Source: Capsaspora owczarzaki ATCC 30864
Lineage: Eukaryota > Opisthokonta > Filasterea
Reading direction: 5' to 3'
Assembly (NCBI RefSeq): GCF_000151315.2
Contig: NW_011887297.1
Coordinates: forward strand, 349,587-413,586
Length of the DNA: 64,000 nucleotides
This document shows, piece by piece, positions 1-9,400 of this stretch (position 1 is the stretch's first letter; each line of letters begins with the position of its first letter). Position numbers and translations under genes: made by a program. The notes beneath the pieces are model-generated. The model searched no databases, was not told where the DNA came from, and worked only from the letters and a program-made list of their open reading frames with translations.

Positions 1-711
1 CCAAACTCAAATCCGCCGGCGCTCGCAAATCCCAAGGCGCTCGCAAATCCGCCGACACTCCGAATCCGTCTCGCTTCGGCCCTGGGGCCCCCTTCGCCAA
101 AAGTACGACCACAACAGCAGCAGCAAAAACAGCAGCAGCAACAGCAGCAGCAAAAACAGCAGCAGCAACAGCAGCAGCAAAAACAGCAGCAAAAACAGCA
201 GCACCAACAACAACAGCAACATCACCGCTCCACAACCCGCCACCTTCATCTAGCTCGCCCGAATCGAGCGATGCTGGTCGTCGAAGTCGTCTCCCTTCCC
301 GCTCATACACGCCCAACGTACCAAACTACCTTGCGACACCCACCTCATCCTCATCGTCTTCACCCGACGCACCCCCGTCGTTGACCTCATCACCACCTTC
401 CACACCACCATCATCGTCTTCGTCCGCTTCCAATAATGCGCCGCTGGGCGGATCATCTACCCCCACTGCCACACCAGCAGCGACCCCTTCAACCCCGTCA
501 GCTGTCGGCTCGCCAAGCAGCAGCATTCCAAAAGTCGCACCACAGTTGCAACACGCTGCTGAAGATTCTGATTTGGTTTTCAATCGCTGCGCGCAGGACA
601 TTCGACAAATTTTGACCGAACTATCACTCGCCAGCAAGGAAGTGGTTTCGTCCCCTTCTTCGGCCCCGCAGGCTCCTGCTGACGCACCACAGGCTCCTGC
701 TGACGCACCAC

Positions 712-744
<33 letters not shown>

Positions 745-2488
745 AGGCTGACTCTAGCGCCACACCACTGCCATCGTTTGCTATCTTTACATCCGCACCG
801 ACGATGACTGATCTGTCACAGCTGCGCTGCACCTTGCAGCACTACGACATGCGTTCACACAACCCGTCCAAAGCTGTTTTCCGCTCACATCGACTTTCTC
901 AGCGATTTCCAGCTGCTCTCGATGTCGAAACGGCGCTCGCTGCTGGCCACAACGTATTCGCCTTGGATTTGACACTCTACCTGCTGCCTCTCATTCGGCG
1001 CGAAACGGTTCGAGTCTCCCTCACGACGCTTGCCATTGCGAACTGGCGGCTTGCCCAGTCGCGGGGCTCTGCGCAACAATTGGTGAGTGAGTGAGTGAGT
1101 GAGTGAGTGAGTGAGTGAGTGAGTGAGTGAGTGAGTGAGTGAGTGAGTGAGTGAGTGAGTGAGTGAGTGAGTGAGTGAGTGAGTGAGTGAGTGAGTGAGT
1201 GAGTGAGTGAGTGAGTGAGTGAGTGAGTGAGTGAGTGAGTGAGTGAGTGAGTGAGTGAGTGAGTGAGTGAGTGAGTGAGTGAGTTGGAGACAAAGAGTGT
1301 GTCCCATTCGCAGCTATACCGAAAACCCCTTCCCACTGCCGCGCGAGGTGGTGCCTGATGCATATGCTCTTGATTCCCTTCGTCGTCCCATTCGCAGCTA
1401 TACCGAAAACCCCTTCCCACTGCCGCGCGAGGTGGTGCCTGATGCATATGCTCTTGCGCATCTCGCTGAAAACGCCGATTTTGCTCACCACATTCGACGA
1501 CAAATTTCTACCGATGACCGCACTCCGCACACTGCCTACGGTGTTTACCAGGAAGTGGCTTGCTGGATTGCTGTCGAAGAACTGCCCCGCGCGCTGGATG
1601 TTGCCACGGCAGCCGCACGGTAAGAAGAACCTACCAGTTTGTCTTTCGTTTTCCCCCCCCCCCGCTCCCTTCTTCCCCCCCCCTTCCCCTTGTGCGCTCA
1701 TTCTTTTTTCTGACTGAATCTGTGCTTTGCACCAAAGCAGAAATGTGGATCGGCTTGACTTCCGAGCCTTTGCCGCAGTTCTGCTCCAATCACGAGGGCG
1801 CAGCACTTGGCGCGACTTGATCCGCGAGGTGACAAGCAACTCCGAAGCCAACCCTCCTCAATTTGTTCGCGACGCACTGTTTGTGTGCGCTGTCGAGCAA
1901 CCGAATCTCGCGCAAGCTGAAGCGAGCGTCATGCAGCTTGTCGGCTGGATGAATCAGTCAAACCATTCCCTCACGATTGACAACTGGAACAGCGTTCTTG
2001 CTCTTGCCGTGCGCCGCGGAAACCCGGCTGTCGTCGCTCGAGTGCTCGAGACCATCTCGAATGCCGGGCTTTCTCGCAACACCGACACACTTCGCTTGCT
2101 GCTTGCAGATGCTGTGCTGCAAGGCAACTTGCTGTCGGCCATGTCGTTTGCAATGACCATTCACCAACTGGAGGGCCGAGTGCGCTTTAATGAGATGGAT
2201 TTGCTCGAGCGAGCCTACGCTGCCACCGCAACAAATCCAGCCTCGTCCCCTGATCGTGAGACGTTTTACAACCAGTTGCAGTCGTTGGCAAAGGCGAGCG
2301 GATATCAACTTGCGTCGTCGAGGCAGCCTAGTGCTGTATCCGAGTCATCTGGCAAACCCCGTGACACTGCCTCCCTCAATCGCGATGCCGAGCTCGCACG
2401 AGCGGGCTGGTATTCCCTATTCCAAGCGGAGGGCAACGCGCGGAGTCGTGGCGCCACGATCCACGCTCCATCATCCGCCCTCGCGTGA
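1..2488 (+). CDS. PPR-like helical-repeat protein, 5' end outside the window
   Basis: The reading frame is open from base 3 with no in-frame ATG before 381, so the gene starts upstream of the window. Model: 3-1090, 1314-1619, 1741-2488 (TGA), keeping frame throughout. The first part is low-complexity Thr/Ala/Ser/Pro (GCA-rich around 115-210, Ala run near 715-745). The C-terminal half is alpha-helical. Residues encoded at about 1970-2200 fall into two blocks of roughly 35 residues (beginning NWNSVLALAV and TLRLLLADAV), each with a Gly-Asn turn, which resembles PPR repeats. PPR proteins usually bind organellar RNA; that role is inferred only from this resemblance. The donor at 1083 lies in a GTGA array. 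In-frame splicing to 1314 works only if two GTGA units stay in the exon (donor at 1091). The acceptor at 1398, 84 bases on, also keeps frame. The third exon join (CG at 1619 with A at 1741) is clean. Confidence 0.55.
1083..1284 (+). repeat. (GTGA)n microsatellite beginning at a 5' splice site
   Basis: About 50 perfect tandem copies of GTGA fill most of the first visible intron of the PPR-like gene. The array begins exactly where the exon ends in TTG followed by GTGAGT, a consensus donor, so every unit recreates a donor. Read on the minus strand it gives long THSL-repeat open frames, which are artefacts. Confidence 0.95.
1301..1456 (+). repeat. Tandem 84-base duplication of an acceptor and exon start
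   Basis: Bases 1301-1372 and 1385-1456 are identical (72 bases), separated by a 12-base spacer, giving a period of 84 bases, exactly 28 codons. Each copy contains the acceptor ATTCGCAG and the start of the second exon. The second copy has the better pyrimidine tract in front of it. Either acceptor, or read-through of both copies, keeps the frame. Confidence 0.9.
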
Positions 2489-2901
2489 TCAAAGCGTCGA
2501 GTTCGATCCCCCCCCCCTTTTTCTTCTATGAATTGAACACCAACACCATTTATGTACGACCACTTTCCCATTAAAACGAACAAGCACGATTTGGCAAAAC
2601 AGCCGATGAGTGGTTGCCATTCTCGATCAATACTCAACATAATACTGAGGAAAGTCGAAGAGCATTTCAAATTCAAAAGTTGAAATCAACAGCAGCAATA
2701 ACAACAACAGTAATAACACGACGAGGACACACAACAAACAATTTTTCACAGAGACAATCCAACACACCAAAAAAACCGCACCAGAAGTAGTCATTCAGAA
2801 CAAAAAATCAATAATCTGCACACAAACTTGGCATCAACTGCTAACACACACGCGCACGCAAGAAAAAACAAACAAACCTGGAGTTTTTCACTCCAGCTGA
2901 A
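2489..2901. other. Convergent 3' spacer between the PPR-like and integrin beta genes
   Basis: This gap lies between two convergent stop codons. It holds an A-rich stretch with CAA/AAC repeats near 2685-2760 and an ATTAAA at about 2570 that could serve as a poly(A) signal for the upstream gene. I see no further gene here. Confidence 0.5.
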
Positions 2902-4619
2902 CTAGTCCGAGTCATCAGAGTCGCTGCGCCGCTTGTGAGGCCGTTTGGGCTTGGCATCGCCGGAAGCAGGCTTTCGCTTCTTGGGCGCGTCGCTCTCGTC
3001 GCTAGATTTCGAGGCCTTGCCTTTACCCTTGGACTTTGGCGTGTTGCCTTCGTATAGTTCATTGTGAATCATGCTGGTGGTATTTCTCGGCTTGCCCTTG
3101 CCAGATTGCATGTCGCTGCGGATTTGGTAGAAGCGCTTCCACTCTTGGTTGGCCTGCTGGTGCACAATGAGCCTGGCCACCAAAAGGACAAACAGCCCCA
3201 TCAAGATCATGCATCCAGCAGCAAGACCAATGACTGGGCCGGGATCCGTGTCAGCCGTTTGAGTGAACGCGTAGGACTGCGTGTTGTCGCTCGTGTAGCG
3301 CACAAACACGTCGTTCTCGCAATCGGACAAGCAGCGACAGTCGCCAACAAGCGCGGCCGTGACAATCTGCTGGCACGTCTGCTCGTTGCCGCTTGGGAGG
3401 CAGGCCATAATATCGTTGCACCAGAAACAGGTCGTGTTATAGTCATCCGAGTAGGTAGCACACGCAGCACAATCGTTCGAGAAGGTCTGGCAGATGCTTG
3501 TCGTTGTGAGGGGACAGCCCGACTCGCCAGGAGTGCAGAGCGAGCAGTCCTCGCCGTACCACGGAGCAATACAGCGACACGCGCCACACTCGCACGCACC
3601 ACGCGCGGGGCCGCCGCAGTTCTTGGCGGACGCAGGGCAGCTGAGCGAAGAGTCGCAGGTGCAGTCGATACCAGACCACGCGCCTTCGCACACGCAGCGC
3701 CCGCAGCTGCAGCTGCCATGGTTGCCGCACAAGAGGCCGTTCGCGTCCACTGGGCAGGATGCGGTGCTGCACGAGCAGGTCGCTTCCAAGATGGCACCGC
3801 CCGTCACGCCGTGTTGCCAGCCGTCGTCGCACTTGCAACGCCCAAAGCCCTGGCACGTACCGTGACCGCTGCACGCCAGGCCGTTAATGAGTGGGCAGGC
3901 GTCTTCCACACGAGTCTGACACTGCGAGCCGCTGTACCCGCCAGTGCAGTTTGCGCATCGACCACAGTCGCAAGCACCACGATTGAAGCAGTTGTTGGCG
4001 CACGTCGCGCCCACGCAGCCCGAGGTGCACGCCACCAGCGCACCATCCGACACAATAATCGGGAAGGATGCGGGCTGGCCAGAGGCACGCAGCCCCAGTG
4101 TCACCGGCGCAGTGAGGCGCGTCGGGGTGAAGAGGGTGACCGAGACAGTCACAGACGTGGCCACCTGCGCGCCGGTAACGTCCAGAACAGACGCAGACGA
4201 CGGCTGGACGCGGCGTACGATGGCGTTTCCGGAAGGATCGTAGATGTGCACGCTGTTGGCCACTGCACGGTAGCCCTGCTGCAATCGCAGCATCAGGTTG
4301 GTCGCGCGCTCGTCCAGCTGCACAACTGCGCCATGCCCAAGCTGCTCAACAAGGCCATTCGGGCGGCCGTATGCCCAGCTCAGGTGAGGGCGGCTGGCCG
4401 GGACGCCAAAGATGGGCACAACGCCCGACGGCGAGAAAGCGCGAACAAACTCGGCGACGCTCGGGTAGTCGTGCGTGGTCATTGGGGCAACGAATGCGCC
4501 CGACGGCTGCTGGACGAGCTGGCATGTTGGGACGAATGGGGTCTCAATTCGTGCACGCAGGCCGTCCATGGCGAGATGGTAGCCGTCGTTTGTGAGAACA
4601 AAGACCTGAAAATGAAAAA

Positions 4620-4659
<40 letters not shown>

Positions 4660-6106
4660 AAAAAAACAGCAAATAAGCAACAAAAAAGCACAAGAATCAA
4701 GACATGGAGCTCAGAACGCAATATTACAATCTGCCGAGCATCCGACCGCCAGTTGATGATGCTTGGGCACAGGGCGATTTGCGAAAGGGCATCGAGAACG
4801 GACTGTTTCACGCCAAAAGAAAAAACGAACATGTCAGGTTTAAATTGTCGCTGGAAATGACCAGTCAGCCCCCGCCTTATTCAACAATACTCACGTTGGG
4901 TGCATCGAGATCGCTCGACACTTGGACTGCTTGCAGCGCAGCGTGGAACTCGAGGGGGTCGGACGTAAAGTTCAAAAGATGCTGGACGTTTTGGGTGGGC
5001 AGGTTGGCTGGCGGCCAAGCGACGTCCGGGTCGGTGAAGGGTTGCACTGGCTTTTCAACAAACACACCCAGGCCAAAACGGACACTGGGGCTCTGTGACG
5101 CGAGCCATTCGGTAATGTTGGTGCGGAGCTGCTGGAGCGTGTGAATGTCGCTAAACATGCCACTGCTCGCGTCCAGCAACAGGTAAAAGTCCACCGGCGG
5201 ATACTGCACCGGTGTTACTGTGATATCAAAGGTGAACTCGCGTCCTGTGTCCCAAGCAAAATCGAGCATCAATGCAGGAGAATCGGTGAGACTATGAGGC
5301 AGCAAGGCAGATTCACTTTCCAGCCCTCTCCACCATCCCCCCCCTCCAGCTCTGCAGCCCTTGCACTGCCAACAAAATGGAGTGCATGGAGGGGGGGTGT
5401 TTGCATGAATGACAAGGAGCAAGGAGACCAAGCTTGCAAATATAAACTCACCCATCCGTAGCTGGGCAGTACCGTTCGCTGGCGAAAACACGCTTGCGCT
5501 CGGGCTCGGCTGGAAGGCGCCTGCGGATGCGCCTGGGACGTTGTTTGGGAGCAGCTGGCCTGTCGGGTTGATCCACGACGCCTGCGGGCATTGCGCGGTG
5601 CCGTCCGTGTTGAGCATGCACGCGCCCGTGGACTTGCACCAGCCGCACGACGAGGTCTTTGACAGGCACGCATTGCACGACTGCAGCTCGAGCGCGGTGC
5701 AGTCCTCCACTGCGGGGGGGGGGTGCAGAAGCAAGGTCAAGCGGTGGTGTGAGTTGGAGTTGGAGTGAGGATGGAAGCGAGAGATGGAGAGCTGGTCGAA
5801 CGAGGGCCCAACTCCTCACAATTGCGAATTCGAGGTTTGAGAGTGACCCAATGTGGCGCTTGGGAGTGAGTGAGAGTGAGAGAGAGTGAGCGACGTCAGA
5901 GTGAGGATGGGACGAAAGGGAGGGCTTGTTGTTAAATTGCTGAAAGAGCACAAACCTGTCAATGCGCTCACTTCGACGCTGCTGATGCAACTGACGAGCA
6001 GCAGCATTAGTAGCAGCAATGCAAGCAGAGGCAGCAGCAGCAGCAGTAATGGCCGCCGCTGTGAGCGAGACAACGAAGAAGAAGAAGAAAAAGAAGAAAA
6101 AGACAT
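2902..6106 (-). CDS. ITGB: Integrin beta subunit
   Basis: Cell-surface adhesion receptor subunit that should pair with an alpha chain. Exons, 5' to 3': 6106-5956, 5709-5452, about 5291-4895, 4802-4728, 4605-2902; roughly 860 residues. Order: Leu-rich signal peptide; PSI domain (EDCTALELQSCNACL, CGWC); beta-I domain opening PPVDFYLLLDASSGM; NSVLDALSQIALC and WRSDARQIVFVLTNDG, which match the integrin signature; four Cys-rich I-EGF modules; a transmembrane helix (GLAAGCMILMGLFVLLVARL); and a cytoplasmic tail. The MIDAS is D-A-S-S-G instead of D-x-S-x-S. The tail keeps HQQ...EWKRF in place of HDRxEFxKF and has one NxxY (NELY), followed by a Lys/Ser-rich end. The acceptor of exon 3 is uncertain: the clear AG at 5293-5292 is one base out of phase with the GTGAGT donor at 5451. 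The (TG)n tract (CA on the + strand) precedes the last acceptor. Confidence 0.9.
4623..4655. repeat. (CA)n / (TG)n tract in the last integrin beta intron
   Basis: A CA dinucleotide run on the + strand. On the coding strand it is a TG run ending about 20 bases before the CAG acceptor, so it occupies the polypyrimidine region of intron 4 (4606-4727). Confidence 0.9.
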
Positions 6107-6113
6107 TGTCGAA

Positions 6114-6152
<39 letters not shown>

Positions 6153-6462
6153 TGAGTTTTTTTTTTTTTTTGTATTGAATTTGCATTGAATAATGTTGGA
6201 TTTTTTTTTTTGAGGATTTTTTTTGATTAATGATTTATTGTGGATTTTTTTTTATTTTGTTCGCATTCTTTTTTTTTTTCTTTTTTTTTTTTGTTTCTAG
6301 TTTTCAATTCCAAGCTGTGCAACATTTTTGAAGAGCTGACATTCAACAAAACAAAAGGAAGAGAAAAAAAGACAAATAGTTGAAAAAAGAAGCCGCAGCG
6401 AAAAAGACGAAAAGCCAGAAGAGAAGAGAGAAGAAGTGAAGAGACGAGAGCAGGACGAAACG
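6107..6462. promoter_or_regulatory. Shared divergent promoter region of the integrin beta and alpha genes
   Basis: This 356-base gap separates the start codon of integrin beta (minus strand) from that of integrin alpha (plus strand). It must hold both transcription starts and both 5' UTRs. It contains a run of over 30 A at 6113-6148, then a T-rich half (T runs near 6158-6171, 6201-6211, 6247-6254, 6268-6293), and then a GA-rich purine stretch before the alpha ATG. Poly(dA:dT) tracts disfavour nucleosomes in other eukaryotes. No TATA box stands out. Confidence 0.7.
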
Positions 6463-9400
6463 ATGAGCGCGCTTCCTGCCACCCGCTCCTTCACTAGCAC
6501 TGCGACTACTACTGCTGCTACTACTAGCAAGCGCACGAGCAGCAGCATCGCCCGTCGTGGTGGTGGTTGTGGTGGTTGTGGTGCCCGCTCGTCCCACCAC
6601 CGCTCCACTCTCCTTGTTCTGCTCGCTATTGCTGCTGCCGCTGCCCTGCCCGCTGCCCACGCCGCCAACAACATCAACGTCGCCGCTGCGTGGACCAAGC
6701 TCACTTCATCCGCACCTGGCTTTGCAAAGAGCGTCGCCATCACTGAACGGTAAAACCACTATTTGGCTCTGTGATTGAAGGAACGAGAAAAAGGGATTTT
6801 TTTTTTTTTTTTTTTTGCTTTGTTCTCCTTCTTTGGTCCACCGCCGCTCAATCCTGCCGCTGTCTGAAAAGTGGCAAAAAGCCACACAGCGTCGATTCCT
6901 ACCGCTTGAAGTGGATGGATTGGGGGGGGGGAGGCGGGGAGCAACAGCCAGTTTGCCGGTCCCATTCTGGCATTTTCAAAGCAATCAACAAAGGAAACTC
7001 GCTCTCTGGATGATCATTCATTCATCAAGCATGCATGCATGGCTGCGCACCTCAGGCACAAGAAGCAAAATGTATTGCAAGCAGCTTGCATTGAAAGATT
7101 TTTTTTTTTTTTTTAAAAAAAAAACCGGAGGGAACGTCGTGTAATGGAAAAAGCAAACGCAGGAAGTCACTCCTTCCGCCGCGCCGTTTGGCTTTGGCAG
7201 TCCTTCGCGTCAACATACACGAAATCCAAGACCAAATGGTGCCTTTTGTGGGGGAGATGAGCAAATCCTGACCTAAAAATCTTGTCCCTTTTGTGTTTTG
7301 CACCAATTTTTTGTGCTCATGAATCAACAACTCACACCTGCTTTCCTTCCACTTCCTCTTCCTCAAAACAGACCCAACGAGGACTTGGACATTGGCATCG
7401 AACCGCTCGTCATTGCGGGCGCGCCGGACGCCAACTCATTCGCCGGACAGGCCTACTTGTTCCAAATCCACCGCGATGTGATTGGGTTTGCCCCAAAGTT
7501 CACCAGCCTGGGCAGTTATGCCGGCACGACGGACGATCCCGTCAGCCTGTCATACAATGGAAACGCCACTGGCGGCCTGGCCTCGGGCACGCCGATGGGC
7601 GCTGGCATGGGCTTTTACATTGGCACTGGCAACATCACTTCGGGCGCGGACAATCTGAACGTGCTGCTTGGCGCCCAAGCGGCCGAAGAGGAAGTTGTCT
7701 CTGACATTTCGATTGTGGAAGGGTTTGAAGCGTGCAGCAGTCCTCCGTGCGGCTCTGTCGTCCAGCTCCCGATCAAGTACCGCGCTGGCCAGCTGCTGGC
7801 AACCACCGTCCAGCAGCAAACCGGCTGGCGCGCCGCTGGTGCGTTTTTCAGCACCTTGCCGCCGGATGCAGAGTTTTGCCACGAGCCCTTCCCTGGCCTC
7901 ATGTCTGAGCCGTCGCTCTTGCGCACCTATGGCGCGCGTCCGCGCTCGTCCTGTGTCTCCCAGCTCGGCTCCTCGCTTGCGCTGGGCCGTGTCTGGAATC
8001 CTAGCCATTCGGCCGACTTTGCCTCCGACAATTCGGAAATCATTGCCGGTGCGCCCATGTCCAACCGCGTCATTGTCTTTTCGCTGCCGCCTGGCAACAC
8101 ACCAGGACCCGTGACCTCGACCGTCATTTCTCCCGTGGCAGCAGTCGCCCTTGCATCCTTCTCCACGTCGTCCTCCATCTCGAACGTTGCACGCGCTGCC
8201 CTCGAGTGGGGATCGCTGTTTGGAAACAGCGTGGCGTCTGGCGGCTCGCTCAACGGCGATCAGTGGGACGATGTGGCGATCGGCAGCGTGCGCCGCTCCG
8301 ATACCTACCGGCAGCGCGCCTTTGTCGGGTCCGTGTCCGTGTACGCGGCCGTGCGTGACGGTCAATCCCCTCAGCGGCTCGCCTTCTCGCCGCAGCCCTT
8401 CTTTGAGGTGTTTGGCAGCCACACTGGCTCGTACTTTGGCTGGCAAGTGCTGATTGCGAACGTCATCACCACGCGCTTCACCCCGACCCAGGGCCTGCCA
8501 GACTTGCTCGTCAGCGCCCCGATGGAAAGCATCACCCTGCCCGATGGGACTCTCCTGCCCGACGTCGGCTGTGTGTACATTTTCGTTGGCTCTGGCCAAC
8601 CCACGGGCCCGTTCCAGCCTTACTCGCAGCGCATCTGCGGTCGGCAAACGGGCGAGCGCTTTGGCTACACGATTGCGACCATTGGCGACATTAACGCTGA
8701 CGGCGTCACCGACTTTGCCGTCGGCGCGCCGCGGTACGATGCAAACGCTACGCTCTTGGACGTGGGCTGCCTCCACGTCTTCCTTGGCGGCGTCATTCGG
8801 GTGAGCTCGGTCGCTGATCAAATCATTTGCGGTTACGCTGCAGGCGCCACGCTCGGCACCGCGTTTGCGGGCGGTATCGACTTGACCAAGGACTTTATCT
8901 CCCCTCCCTATCCAGACTTGCTGGTGGGCAGCCCTGGTCAGCAGGAGGTCCTTGTGCTCCAGTCGCGCGCTGTTTCCAGGCTGACCATCTCTGGCTCTGC
9001 CAATCGCCTGTCTGTCATTCCTGGGCAAACCGCCACCTTCACGTTTTGCGTGGCCAACCAAGGGCCCTCCGACGCGATTGGTGTGCTCGTGGCGCCGCGG
9101 TACAACTACACTTGTGGCGCTTGCAGCGTTCCCTCCACGCCGCTCGTCACGATGCCAACCATCGCTGCCGGCACCATGGCTTGCTCGAGTGTGACGACGC
9201 TTGCTGCCGTGACTGGCTGCTGCAACTTGGAGGCTTCCAGCGAAATTGTCCAAATCTCTCAGGGTCCCTTCGACACGCCGCAAACGCTCGCCGCCGATTC
9301 CGTCGTCGCCTTGGCTCGCCCGTTGACTGTCTACGTGTGCCCGACTGCCACACCAGCTTGCGGCTACAACATTGCCATTGCCAACCCCACCGTGTCGCCC

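Noticed and set aside
885-1851. Minus-strand open frames of 140-276 codons made of THSL repeats
   Set aside because: They are the complement of the GTGA microsatellite, open in all frames because the 4-base repeat lacks stops on that strand; the flanks carry no recognisable protein.
3064-4860. 598-codon plus-strand frame antisense to integrin beta
   Set aside because: It mirrors a GC-rich Cys-rich coding exon; its Ala/Arg/His-rich translation matches nothing, while the minus strand gives a clear integrin.
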